From: Lota lota
Taxonomy: Eukaryota; Chordata; Actinopteri; Gadiformes; Lotidae
Direction: 5' to 3'
Assembly: GCA_026745465.1 (NCBI GenBank)
Contig: JACYXH010000039.1
Coordinates: forward strand, 103,995-167,994
DNA: 64,000 nucleotides
The number at the start of each line of letters is the position of its first letter. Position 1 is the stretch's first letter. This document shows positions 1-10,140 of this stretch, in pieces. The notes beneath the pieces were generated by a model that saw only the letters and a list, made by a program, of their open reading frames with translations, was not told the origin of the DNA and did not search any database. A program made the translations under genes and the position numbers.

Positions 1-2
1 AG

Positions 3-203
3 CCTGACTCTGGAATGGTGGAAGCAGCATGCTTGAACTTCCCATTAGTGGCCATACTATCCAAAAAGTACTTGTGCATCCCCGCCACTAGTTCCCCGTC
101 CGAGTGGGCCTTCAGTGCTAGTGGGAACATAGTAACATGTAAGAGATCATGTCTCAAGCCAGAAAGAGTAGACCAACTTGTCTTCCTAGCTCTCAACCTG
201 TGA
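3..203 (+). pseudogene. hAT transposase C-terminal dimerisation domain, frameshifted
   Basis: The frame starting near 15 reads through the hallmark hATC block: an FPLVAILSKKYLCIPATS stretch, then SPSEWAFSASGNIV, and it ends with VFLALNL and a stop. This domain mediates dimerisation of hAT transposases. The canonical preceding motif (LEWWKQHA) is present in a different frame at about 10-33, so there is a frameshift at about 30-36. The copy is therefore dead. The rest of the protein lies outside the window. Confidence 0.8.
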
Positions 204-220
204 AACAATGGTGAAGCAGC

Positions 221-447
221 TTATTTAGTTTACTTTTTGCACTACAAGACATTTCGGAAACGTGAAAACAGTGTTATGTTTACTTTTGATCATTTATATT
301 GTACTTATTTAGTTTAATGTCTGCACTTCAAGAACTTTCGGAAACTTGAAACAGAGCGTTATGTTTACTTTTGATGTTTACTTTTGATAATTTATATTGT
401 ACTTATTTAGTTTACTGTGCACTACAAGAGCTTTCGGAAACTTGAAA
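221..447 (+). repeat. Short tandem array in the hAT tail
   Basis: Two and a half imperfect units begin at 221, 305 and 413. Each starts TTATTTAGTTTA, continues with a TGCACTACAAGA-type segment, then TTTCGGAAAC and (except in the truncated last unit) GTTATGTTTACTTTTGAT. The middle unit is longer because TGTTTACTTTTGA is duplicated inside it. Confidence 0.7.
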
Positions 448-744
448 CTTTATTTTGTTCAATATCCAATGTTATTTTCTTTCTCATTTGTGACATTTCT
501 TTTCAACGTCCAAATAAAAGGAGAAAAGAGAAAGTGCCTTTAATTTGTATTTAGTTCACAGGATTATCAAAATATTAGTCATGAGGCATGTGGTTATTTT
601 GTGTAGACAATCTTTTTCGTAGAATTTACAGAAAACGTACTACATCGTGATAGAAGATATTGTCCATATCGCACAAGCCCTAGTACTGGATGATAAATAT
701 TTTTCTTTAATTGTGATTAAACAATGTTATTTTTGATCCAACAG

Positions 745-847
745 GGTCTCTCCTAAAACCCTGCTGACATTCTGTACTAATGAAGTACTGCTCAGGACTA
801 TGATGGCTGGAGACACCACCCTGTCAACTGTAACGCATGTGATAGTG
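745..847 (+). CDS. ythdc2: ythdc2 exon (DExH helicase domain, segment just before the DEVH box)
   Basis: The exon is bounded by a good acceptor (TTTTGATCCAACAG before 745) and donor (GTGAGT at 848). It is 103 nt: one nucleotide completing a split codon, then 34 codons, ending in phase 0. The translation begins VSPKTLLTFCTNEVLLR and ends STVTHVIV. In YTHDC2, a 3'-5' RNA helicase and m6A reader required in germ cells, this lies between helicase motifs Ib and II, and the next exon should start with the DEVH box. There are no stops or frameshifts. Assignment to YTHDC2 rather than another DEAH helicase is from memory of the family and is supported by the two downstream exons. Confidence 0.8.
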
Positions 848-1228
848 GTGAGTTTAAAATACATGTATTTTTATGTTGATGTTCGTACTTCTTTATGTTT
901 ATTGAGCATTTTGTAATGTACACACATTGAATTGTTCAAAGAACAATGACATATAACAACCTCCCTCCTTGTCAACCCTCCCCGTCCATCCCATACTGTA
1001 TATATCACATCGATTATAGGATTACAATCCTTAAGTAGATCACCAAAAGGAAACCTTAAATTAAAGCAGACTCACAGAAAAGGTAATCTACTGCAGAAAT
1101 ACCAGTTAACGGTATAATATGTAATTCTGTCAGGAATCACTCATGTCATCGATTTAACCATTTATTGCATGAAATTATAATACAATTTAGTTTGGCGGTA
1201 TGCTCTTTTGTTTACTCCCTGCTGTAGG
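848..1228 (+). other. Intron of ythdc2, no recognisable element
   Basis: AT-rich sequence following the donor at 848. I see no exon, RNA gene or repeat boundary up to the hAT target site at 1229. Confidence 0.5.
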
Positions 1229-1236
1229 ATTTAAAG

Positions 1237-3789
1237 CAGGGGTGTCAAACTCAATTTGGTTCAGGGGCCACATACAGCGCAATCTGATCTCAAGTGGGCC
1301 GGGCCAGTAAAATAATAGCTAAATAACCTATAAATAACGTCAACTCCAGATCTTTGCCTTTGTTTGTCAATATTTCAATATTATGCCTTAATTTATCATT
1401 TAGCCTACATATGTGCATTATAACTCACAGATCACAGTGGATCTACAAAGGCACAAAACATTTATTCACAGATAGGCCTATGGAACTGAAAAAATGGCAT
1501 TTCACTTTGATTAAAACAACTTGTTTATTTTAATGTACAGTAGATACATTTTCACATCTGACCACCTGAACTGACTCACCACGCTATGTACAAACTAAAG
1601 TGGGAGCTATGAAGAACGTTATCACCCTGCCTTGTAAATCTATTAACTTTGTAGGTCAAGTAATTAGACTTGACCTACTCGCTGTTTAACCCCCTCCCCT
1701 CTCTTTCACTCACTGCGGCCTACCGGCTGCTCCTGAAACTTGGCATCTTTTAGCCTTCACGATAGCATCAATATCAGGTGTCAAATCCTGAGTTGCAGCC
1801 AATTTCATAATGTCATTTAAGTGCTTGTGTGTTAGCCTTGAGCGCAACTTTGTTTTATTGATGTTCATTACGGAGAAAACCTGTTCACAAAGATAGGTAG
1901 TCCCAAACATGCATAAAACCTTTGCAGCCAGGGCTGTTAATTTGGGGCACCCTGGCAAGAGATACTGATAAAATGTGTCCAATCCCACCGAGGCAAATTT
2001 GTCCTTCATACCTGAATCACACTGCAAGTCAATAATTTCGAGTTGGATGTCAGCGGGCAGATCAGAAGCGCTGACTGTGAATGGCGAGCGAAAAACTGCA
2101 AATTCTGTCTCAAGTTCACCGAAAACCTGAAACCGTCGCTCAAACTCCCGCAGCAATCCTGTAATCTTGTCTTTGTATTGATCCATGTCAGCATTAAGTC
2201 CGGTCGCACGCACATCTCTTAAACAAGGGAAATGAGCGGTGTCACCGCTAGATAGTTGTGTCTCCCAGAGTGACAGTTTCAACTTGAATGCGCGTATGCT
2301 GTCATAATACTGAGTGACAACTTTTTTGCGGCCCTGCAACATTTTGTTAAGATTATTCAGGTGCTCTGTAATATCCACCATAAAGGCAAGATCCTGCACC
2401 CATTCTTGGCATTTAAGTTCCTTCACTGGTTTGCCTTTTTTCTCCATGAACTGTTCGATTTCCTCTCGTAGCTCAAAGAAACGCTTCAGCACGGCACCTC
2501 GGCTTAACCACCGTACTTCAGTGTGGTATGGCAAGCCATGCGTAATGCCTTTATCACTGAGAAGACTGTCAAACTGACGGTGATTCAAACCTCTTGCTCG
2601 GATGAAATTAACAGTGCGGACAACCACCTCCATGACATGATCCATTTTTAATGATTTGCAACACAATGCTTCCTGGTGCAAAATACAGTGAAATATCCAA
2701 AAATCTTGTCCTCCATTTGCGGCCTGTACTTTCTCTCTGAATTTTGTCACAACGCCTGCTTTTCTCCTGATCATTGATGGCGCACCATCTGTAGCCAGGC
2801 TGACGGCACGGGACCAGTCCACTCCCACTCTGTCCAGCGCTCCAACGAGAGAGCTGATAATGTCATCCGCTGTTGTAGTATCCGTCATAGGTACCAACCC
2901 AAGGAACTCCTCGGTGACTGTCAAAGTCTCATCAACACCACGAATGAATATGGCCAGTTGAGCAACATCTGTAATATCAGTGCTCTCATCAATTGCAACC
3001 GAAAATGCAATAAATGACTTGACTTTGTGAATCATTTGGCTGTCCAAGTCTGCCGAGAGATCTGAAATTCTATCTGCGACAGTGTTCCTCGTTAGGCTAA
3101 TGTTGGCAAAGGCCTGTCGCTTTTCAGGGCACACGATTTCTGCAGCCTTCAGCATGCATGTTTTCACGAACTCACCCTCAGAAAATGGCTTGGATCCTAA
3201 CGCTATCTCGTTAGCAATAAGGTAGCTAGCTTTCACCGCTGCATCACTGACCTCTCGGCTATGGGTAAAAACAGACTGCTGTTTCTTCAGACCCACTAAC
3301 AATTCATTTATCTTCTCTATTCTCAGTTGTCCTCGCAAATGGTTGTATTTTTCACCATGATGAGTCTCATAGTGCCGCCGAATATTATATTCCTTGAGCA
3401 CTGAAACTTGCTGATTACACACCAAGCACACCGATTTCCCATTCACTTCTGTGAATAAATAAGAATCAGTCCATTTATCTTGGAAAACTCTGCACTCTGT
3501 ATCAACTTTTCTCCTTTTTGACAAAGACATTTTGGTAACGAGTGTGTAACCGTGGGTAATTTTGACAACAAGAGCTTAATAATAAGGCAAGATTGGCAGA
3601 TGGCGCATTCTGGGCGCGTTGCTGTCACGTGCTGTTTATTTCCGGATCGCTCGTTATGTCATTGCGACCTCTGCTGGACAAATTTGGAATATCTGTTCGT
3701 TTAAAAAAAAAATTTGGACGTGGTCTCGCGGGCCGGATTGAACCATCTGGCGGGCCGGTCTTGGCCCGCGGGCCGTATGAATGACCCTG
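1237..3789 (-). mobile_element. Complete hAT transposon with perfect 8-bp target duplication
   Basis: The element begins CAGGGGTGTCAAAC and ends with a sequence whose reverse complement starts CAGGGTCATTCATAC, a short imperfect terminal inverted repeat of hAT (Charlie-like) type. The 8-bp target duplication ATTTAAAG is perfect at 1229-1236 and 3790-3797. Length is 2553 bp. The interior carries one uninterrupted transposase gene on the - strand. GC-rich subterminal sequence lies at 3718-3778. The intact ends and ORF indicate a recent insertion. Confidence 0.93.
1710..3530 (-). CDS. hAT transposase, GTF2IRD2/ZBED-like, 606 aa, intact
   Basis: This encodes a cut-and-paste DNA transposase of the kind often auto-annotated in fish as general transcription factor II-I repeat domain-containing protein 2-like. 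The N terminus has a basic KRRKVD stretch, then a BED-type zinc finger (C35-x2-C38 with H53 and H57/58). The RNase H-fold core follows: D181 in AIDESTDI, D248 in LATDGAPSM, then a HCILHQEAL motif at 281 and EVRWLSRG around W341. The C terminus (about 525-590) has the hATC dimerisation segment with CEQVFSVMN and KLRSRLTHKHL. No stop or frameshift is present. The start is the ATG followed by SLSKRRKVD, the usual beginning of this family. It lies within perfect transposon ends, so it is a transposon gene and not a host gene. Confidence 0.92.
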   Translation of the reverse strand: MSLSKRRKVDTECRVFQDKWTDSYLFTEVNGKSVCLVCNQQVSVLKEYNIRRHYETHHGEKYNHLRGQLRIEKINELLVGLKKQQSVFTHSREVSDAAVKASYLIANEIALGSKPFSEGEFVKTCMLKAAEIVCPEKRQAFANISLTRNTVADRISDLSADLDSQMIHKVKSFIAFSVAIDESTDITDVAQLAIFIRGVDETLTVTEEFLGLVPMTDTTTADDIISSLVGALDRVGVDWSRAVSLATDGAPSMIRRKAGVVTKFREKVQAANGGQDFWIFHCILHQEALCCKSLKMDHVMEVVVRTVNFIRARGLNHRQFDSLLSDKGITHGLPYHTEVRWLSRGAVLKRFFELREEIEQFMEKKGKPVKELKCQEWVQDLAFMVDITEHLNNLNKMLQGRKKVVTQYYDSIRAFKLKLSLWETQLSSGDTAHFPCLRDVRATGLNADMDQYKDKITGLLREFERRFQVFGELETEFAVFRSPFTVSASDLPADIQLEIIDLQCDSGMKDKFASVGLDTFYQYLLPGCPKLTALAAKVLCMFGTTYLCEQVFSVMNINKTKLRSRLTHKHLNDIMKLAATQDLTPDIDAIVKAKRCQVSGAAGRPQ

Positions 3790-3797
3790 ATTTAAAG

Positions 3798-4265
3798 CAT
3801 GACATACAGATTTCAGATACAGAATACCCGCAGCATACCAACATTTGACAATGCAAAGCACTATACAACCCCAAAAGAGCCGAAACGTACGCCTGTTAGT
3901 AGACTGTGTTCGACCTACTGTACCTGATTACAACCAGGAATCGGAGACACAGGTCATTCTAGACCGAGTGTGAAACTATGTAGAAGCACTCTCTCTATTG
4001 TTCATCAACAGCCCTCACAGATGTACGCAAAGGCAAGACATACCTTACTGTGTCTTGATACGTGAATTTATTCTACTCTTGTGTGAAGCTATGTGTACAG
4101 ATGGTTTCCTGGACTACCAGACTGTCCGGGTAGATATCTTGAGTCTAATTGAAGGCTCTGAGACTACATGTCTCAGAACATGTCTGAGGATCACCAAAGA
4201 TAGAATCAAACTGGACATGCTACTGTAACTGAATATTTGCACCCAGCCGGCTGCCTACAGTTAGT
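3798..4265 (+). other. Unassigned intronic sequence
   Basis: Between the hAT element and the minisatellite I recognise no gene, RNA or transposon terminus. Short open frames are present but show no domain. Confidence 0.4.
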
Positions 4266-4525
4266 CAGAAGTACTATAACTTTGACAGCAATACCCAATG
4301 TTTCACTTATTTAGCATATGATGGCCACAACCCACTTCCTCTGTTCAGAAGTACTTCTAAGTCCGACACCCAGCGTTTCGCTAATTTAGCATGTGATGGC
4401 CACAACCCAAGTTTCTGTTCAGAAGTACATATAACTCCGACAGCAATACCCAACGCTTCGCTGATTTATCATGTGATGGCCACAACATACGTTTCTGTTC
4501 CGAAGTACTTACACTTCGACAGACC
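4266..4525 (+). repeat. Minisatellite, about 80-bp unit, 3.3 copies
   Basis: Units start at 4266, 4346, 4420 and 4500, giving periods of 80, 74 and 80. Each starts with CAGAAGTAC (CGAAGTAC in the last), followed by a GACAGCAATACCCA-type segment, then a TTTAGCAT(A/G)TGATGGCCACAAC segment. The units differ at several positions, so the array is not freshly expanded. Confidence 0.85.
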
Positions 4526-4631
4526 GCGGTACTTATGCACTGACACTATTGGCATGAGAATAAGCATGCACCGCCCTTTAGTGTTAATCAGCAATCCTTA
4601 CAACATTGCACACATCAATAATTACTATAGC

Positions 4632-5830
4632 CTAAACCGTTGCTACCCCAACCGCGCCTGATTTAAAACACACATCCCTCGAAAATATTAGTGGCTGTGT
4701 TCTATGTATGTATATTGTAGTTTCACCTTTTTGTGCTGAAATAATGTCATTCGTATTGAATTGGATGTAATGCTCATAAGCGTTGGATGACCAGCGACCC
4801 ATAGGTTCAGGGTTGCTGATTAGACCTTGGAGGCTGCCGATGTAGATGCCATGATGCAGAAGGAGTGAGCAGTGTACAGCTCCGGGGAAAGTCCACATCG
4901 CCTGCACAGTTGAATGAGCTTTAAGCCAGTATCTTGACACCCCTTCTCCTTTTTTGTTGAGGAACAAGGGGTAGTCTGGCTTTGCTTGTTAACACCATCT
5001 CAGATACGCCGAAATGGAGGACTTGGACAAAATGTTGAGTTAGCCCATGGCAGAAAATTATACTACGTGATATGTAGAACAATAAAATGCCATTCCATTG
5101 TTCGCAAAGATGAAACCAAAAACAAAAATCAGATCTACATCCCTCATCTAACTGGATGTTATCTTGCAATTTCGACACGGATTTGGAAAGCTCGAGGAGC
5201 CTGGGTCTAAAACTGCGGCCTTGCGGAATAATTGGCATTGTGAAGTTAAGGCGCCCTAGTAGGGAAAGCAACTCCTACTTCGTCAAACATGTGGACATAA
5301 CGGCTGCCTTCATAATTTTTCGGATACGTGACAGGTTGTCTGGTCTGGTGGCAATGACACGTGCATGCGATTGATGTCAAAATTGATGCCGAGAAAATCG
5401 CGAGAGATTACAGGCCCTTGAGTTTTACCTTCTGAGACAATAACCCCAATATTGTTTAATGTGTCTATTAGCGCCTTGATGCAGTGGTCAGGCTTCGACT
5501 AAGGGAAGTCAACCTCCAGAAACTCATCCATAAGATGCAGCCTGCCATTAAGTAAAATCCAACATAGCGCCTCTGATAATGTGTCGGAAGATGCGAGGAC
5601 TGCTGTGACAGCCGACAGATTTTTAAACGCCATTTAATGCCAAACAGATGCCATTGTGATGGATGTGGGCCGTAGGGGCATAACCTTGAACACATTGTGG
5701 TATCTGCCTTGCCGAGCCACACACCTTTGCCTGCCTTCTTGATGAACTGAGTGGCATTGTCAACCGAGGCATAATGCAGAGAAAAGGGTGCTGGTGTTAT
5801 GAGACTGTTAATGCTGGGGCCGCCTTTTTT
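4632..5830 (-). pseudogene. DIRS-like (tyrosine-recombinase) retrotransposon remnant
   Basis: Fragments in shifting frames on the - strand match DIRS-group proteins. The RT start is at about 5820-5640 (LHYASVDNATQFIKKAGKG, then WLGKAD and HPSQWHLFGIKW). The RT end is at about 5270-5080 (LLSLLGRLNFTMPIIPQGR, then LDEGCRSDF and QWNGILLFY). The tyrosine-recombinase end is at about 4830-4700, with GRWSSNAYEHYIQF. DIRS elements integrate with a tyrosine recombinase rather than a DDE integrase. Several frameshifts and stops are present and much of the RNase H/methylase part is missing, so the copy is dead. No terminal repeats were identified. Confidence 0.75.
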
Positions 5831-6410
5831 AGGATGAGTTATTTTTTATTTGTAAGTCGACATCTTTATGGTAGATAAACAAGCGGCCGACGTCTGTCGG
5901 GCCGCAATTAATGTGGTAGGAGGGGGCTGGGTTTTGTGCACAATGTTATAGAAAGTGAATGGGCTTTGCGCGCATTCTGGAAAGTAAGTGAGCCAGTGTT
6001 TCCCATAGGATTTTGTAAGACTTTGGTGGGTGAACCTCGGACTCTCTAGGGGGGTCCGGGGCATGGTCCAGCGGAAGAAATTGTTGTACTTCTTAAAGTA
6101 AAATGCATCTATCTGGTGCACTTTGAGAGCAAAATTAAGAGGCTAGATCTATGAAGAACTTTGTGCTCTTCTAAACAATTTTGTACTCTAGTAAACAATT
6201 GAATAATAAACACATTGTTTAGAATGGTGATGGCACAGCAAAAAGATTGACCCAAATCCCAACACCCTTTGTAGATTGGTTTGCATTACAACCCCTCGCA
6301 CCGGAACTTGGTACGTTTCCGACGCAGAAACCAGGGTCTAAATTAAGTTCCGGGAACATTATTTTACCCCTCAAAAGGCTGATAAGGGTCTAGTTGCAGA
6401 CCTCCAGCCT
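5831..6410. other. Unassigned repeat-like sequence
   Basis: Contains a segment rich in CCCTAGAGAGTCC-type sequence near 6025-6060 that looks like transposon-derived filler. No coding domain recognised. Confidence 0.3.
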
Positions 6411-6547
6411 CAGGCCCACCTCCACCTTTGAACTAGAGCCCAACCGATACTGAAATCTTGAGGCTGATGCCGATATTAGTGAATAAAGAATGACAGATAT
6501 TGATTTATCAGGCGATATTAAAAATATAAATATATCTGCCTTTATTT

Positions 6548-6563
6548 TATATATATACAGTAT

Positions 6564-6596
<33 letters not shown>

Positions 6597-6597
6597 G
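6548..6597. repeat. (TA)n-rich microsatellite
   Basis: A run of about 50 bases of alternating T and A with few interruptions. It lies just beside sequence (6425-6480) resembling the end of a non-autonomous hAT repeat (AGAGCCCAACCGATA). Confidence 0.8.
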
Positions 6598-6710
6598 TGG
6601 TATTCTGGGAATGGAGCAGCGCCTTGGGATTTGCTGCTCACCCTCCAGCAATGCTTCGGGCCACAGCAACATTTCATTAAAATCATGAGCTAAAGCAAAC
6701 AAATTAACTA

Positions 6711-7066
6711 TGCTACTAACCTTCAGAGAAATGCAACGGATTCGTTTGCTTCCAGTTATTAAGTATTTATTGGCAATGACATGAGCATCTTCAGTATGGG
6801 ATCACAGTTAAGGTGGGGTTATGAACGTAGGTGTTCACAGGCACAGGTGTGTGCAGTTGTGAACAGTTGGTGTTAACAGTTGGGTGTGGTTCTTGGTCAA
6901 AATGCACACTGCTACAATGGTTAGCACACTGAATAACAAAAGGTTGGCTTGATTGCGACAGGTGTATAAATAATGTTGCATATGGTTTTGCGCATGTGCG
7001 AACAGTGATTATAGTTTAGCGCGACTATGAGCACTTAGTCGGGGATTTTATACAGCTGCCCCCACA
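6711..7066 (-). mobile_element. Probable 3' LTR of the BEL/Pao element
   Basis: Reading the - strand, the block starts TGTGGGGGCAGC directly after the decayed pol C terminus, carries a CCAATAAATAC polyadenylation signal (near 6765-6775) and can be closed at GTAGCA (6711), giving TG...CA ends and 356 bp. The partner 5' LTR was not found, so the boundaries are provisional. Confidence 0.55.
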
Positions 7067-7074
7067 TGCTGGCG

Positions 7075-8210
7075 GGGAATGTGTAGTAGCAAAGTCTATC
7101 GCTGGGTAATTGAGGTATTGTCCTCTGGCATTTTTGGCAGCCGAATGAGTGGTTACTGGGCGAGTATAAACTGCCCCTTAAATATCTATGTCCACTTAGC
7201 GGGTTCTACCGTCAGCGCTGGGGTAAACAAAGGGTATGGTGCTGATAGGCCAGAGTCCTCTAGACAGCTGCTGGTTGACCACCATGACGACTTGTACCAC
7301 CGCAATGTCTGGGGTTGAAGAAACCCACTTGGACCGGGGTTGAAGGCTGGGTAAGTACTGGCGGGTGAACTGCATCCAGAACTGGTCTGTCAACACTTGA
7401 CTGTGCCTCCAGCGTCGATGGCCAAGGATATCACTGGGGCCGTACACAGCCTGGGGTAGAGAAGAGTCGAGCTGCCCCATCAACAGCAGGCTTGGCGTTA
7501 TGGGGTCTGGGTCGGCAAGGTCCGATGATGCGTAGCTGAGGGGTTGAGAGTTGAGTATGCCCTACACCTCTGTCAGCACGGTCATTAGCAGTTCTTCTGA
7601 GGTATCCTGATGTTTAAGCACCACGTGGAGTGAGGATTTTACGGATTTGATTTCCCTCTCCCACACTCCACCGAAATGTGGTGCGTACGGTGGGTTGAAT
7701 TTGAAGGAGATGCTCCACTTAGCCAGCTTCTCCTTTAGCGATTGTTCCATAGCGTCCAGGGCCTCCTTAAGCTCTGGCTCCCCTCTGTGGAAGTTGGCGC
7801 CTCTGTCACACAGGATCTAAAATTGGTTCCCCTTTCTAGCGATGAAACGACGGAGAGCAAGAAGAAAGGAATCTGTGTCCATTCTAGGCAGCAGGTCGAG
7901 GTGTACACATCTGGTGGTGAGGTACTTAAATATTACACCCCATCTTTTCTCATGCCTGTGGCCAATTTTCACAGTGTATGGACCAAAGCAGTCAACACCA
8001 GTGGACCAGAAAGGGGGCTTGTTCAGCCTGAGGCAGGCAGGCTGAAAGGCAGGTCTGCCATTTTGGGTATAACTGGTTTGCTACGCCACTTGTGGCACAG
8101 AACACAGCTACTCTGTTTCTTAACTGCTTGACGGCCACGTAGAATCCAGTAGGTACGTATAATCTCAGAAGATACATTCTGGCGCTGGGTGATGGAGGCG
8201 CTCGTCAAAG
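7075..8210 (-). pseudogene. BEL/Pao integrase and C-terminal (DUF5641-like) region, broken
   Basis: From upstream to downstream on the - strand, in changing frames, I see CVLCHKWRSKPVIPKMADLP near 8120-8050 (zinc-binding region), GVIFKYLTTRCVHLDLL near 7940-7890, GANFHRGEPELKEALDAM near 7800-7750, then NPPYAPHFGGVWEREI near 7700-7650. The C-terminal segment YGPSDILGHRRWRHSQVL...FWMQFTRQYLP (7440-7340) and LWPISTIPFVYPSADGRTR follow. These are typical of Pao integrases. A stop interrupts the region around the second acidic residue, so the enzyme cannot be made intact. Confidence 0.85.
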
Positions 8211-8559
8211 TCCTTGACTAGGAGCTAGGTGATCAGGTGGTCAGGGGCAAGTACAATAGGGTGCAGACTGTCTTTGTGCAGGCCTGCAGCTTTATGCAAT
8301 CAACGAACGACCCTGATGAGGCATGCAGTCGGATCAAGCTTGGGGGAGAGGGGGTTGAGTCGGCTATTTGGGCTGACCGGGTGGCCCAGTCGTAATGCTT
8401 TTAATTCTGCTGGGAAGCTCTTGTTCTGGGCCCTTTAGAGGAGGGAAAGTTCAGTATCGATGCAGACGGAGGCGGACATCAGGAGCGTGGCCGCCCCATG
8501 TTGAGACTGGTGAGTAGCATGCACTAGGTCCTTCCACATCTGGTACTTGGCTTTTTCTG

Positions 8560-9115
8560 GCTCGTCAATTGTGGTTAGGTGGGCACAGAAGACAGAACTC
8601 TTCTGACACTGATCTCTGCTCTGTAGGGCTAGTAGGCCAGTGGGCAGAAGAGAGATACAGGAAGGAGGAACCTTGGTTCCAGCGGTTGGGCTGCTCTAAT
8701 TCAAGCAATGGTTTTCCCCAGGTGATGTCGTCAGCCGGGTTTTGTCCATAGTCTACGTATCTCCAGCTTTCCGCTTCTGTGGTTTCCTGTATCTCTGCTA
8801 CCCTACTACCCACGAATACTTTATATTGAAAGCTCTTGGACTGGAACCAGCTCAGCACAGTGGTGGAGTCAGTCCACATTACTGTTGATCTGATGGCCAG
8901 AGTAACTCTGCATGCAGCACTTTGGACAGCTGTGCTCTGGTGAGGGCGACGCACAACTGAAGCCGTGGAATGGACAACTTCCTTTTAGGAGCAACGCGGG
9001 ATCTGGCCATTACAAATGACAGGTGAATGTGGCCCTCGGTGTCTGCTACATGCAGATAGGCTACTGGGCCGTAGTCCTTTTTGGAGGCGTCGCAGAAGAT
9101 GTGTAGATCCACTAT
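8560..9115 (-). pseudogene. BEL/Pao RNase H region, broken
   Basis: Two overlapping frames give LHIFCDASKKDYGPVAYL with VAPKRKLSIPRLQL (about 9105-8960), and WTDSTTVLSWFQSKSFQYK with VGSRVAEIQETT and YGQNPADDITWG (about 8890-8680). These correspond to the Pao RNase H domain with its CDAS and TDS acidic motifs. The frame change between them shows decay. Confidence 0.85.
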
Positions 9116-9479
9116 GGAATCCTCCTTATCGGCACAGACACCTGCCTGTGGGGTATGGTGATATTCTGAAGCTGGGCAAGTTCGCTCTCTCGGGCTTGCT
9201 ATAGCGGGAGCAGCTCATCGGTGATGGGTTTGTCCCATTCCCTTTCTTTAATCCACAGGTCCTTGACCAGTATTTTGGCTCTAGTGGTGTAGGGGATGAT
9301 ATAACCGAGTGGGTCGTACTGGCTGGCTAGCACGCGGTATACGTTCCGATTGGTTGTCTGTGGAGGGAACAGGGCGATATTTGTATCTTAGAGTGTCTGA
9401 TGGGGAGTGCCAACGTAGACCCAGGGTGGATTCGTGTGGATTTTCCTTTTTGGCAGTTAGCCACAGCTCACATTCTGCC

Positions 9480-10140
9480 GATCGTGCTTCCGTTGGAAGA
9501 TGGGATACTATCTCTGGTATGTTGCAGGTCCACTGCCTACTGTCAAATCCTCCCTGTGCAAAGAGTACCCTGGTTTTGTCAAGGAGGCTCTTTTCCTGTT
9601 TGGCGGACGAGAGCGATTTAAGGCGTTGTCAACGTAGAATGAAGTGAGAACTGTCTCTAGCACATCTTCATTGCCAGAGCTGTGGTCTCTTGCGTGGTGC
9701 TGAACTGCATAGATGGCGCAGCAGTGGCTGCAGGAAGTGCCAAATGGCAGGACATGCCATCCATATATGTCTGTGCCCCTGTCCTTCTCCAGGTCTCCAC
9801 AATAAGCGAAGGAAAGGTTGGTCTTCCGGGAGCAGCCTAATCTGGTGGAACATACCACATATAAATCTCCACTGATGACGATGTGATGTTCTCTGAAACG
9901 GAGGAGTACACAAAGCAGTGATGGTACAGGGGCAGGTCCGGGTGTCATTTAGGGCAGTGTTCTTGTAGCGTAATGAGCAGTTGAACACCACTCGTTCCTT
10001 TCCATTGTGACAGACAATGTGGTGGGGGATGTACCGGGGCACATCTGTTCTGCTGGCCTCCTCACCACTGATTTTCACTGCATATCATGCCACTTCCAGC
10101 TTCTTTATCTCCTGGTTGTAGGTTGTGACAAGTTCAGGGC
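9480..10140 (-). pseudogene. BEL/Pao reverse transcriptase core, broken
   Basis: Frames on the - strand show the RT fingers/palm (VPRYIPHHIVCHNGKERVVF at about 10045-9985), MFHQIRLLPEDQPFLRLLWR (about 9860-9800) and VLPFGTSCSHCCAIYAVQHH with TSFYVDNAL (about 9760-9620). The YVDN motif corresponds to the catalytic YxDD of Pao RTs, where YVDD or YVDN forms occur. Frames change several times. Confidence 0.85.

Larger units (their letters stand above)
1..682 (+). mobile_element. 3' part of a decayed hAT (ZBED1/Ac-like) transposon
   Basis: The window opens inside a hAT element. The C-terminal transposase segment is at 3-203, followed by an AT-rich tail with a short tandem array and a polyadenylation-like AATAAA near 513. 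The right end is probably the sequence reading CGCACAAGCCCTA at 670-682, which resembles the TAGGG-type hAT termini also seen at 30509-31991. The left end lies outside the window, so no target duplication can be checked. It sits in an intron only about 60 bp upstream of a ythdc2 exon. Confidence 0.65.

Noticed and set aside
1710..3530. Host gene gtf2ird2
   Set aside because: Perfect transposon termini and target duplication surround it; the similarity reflects the hAT transposase origin of that host gene family.
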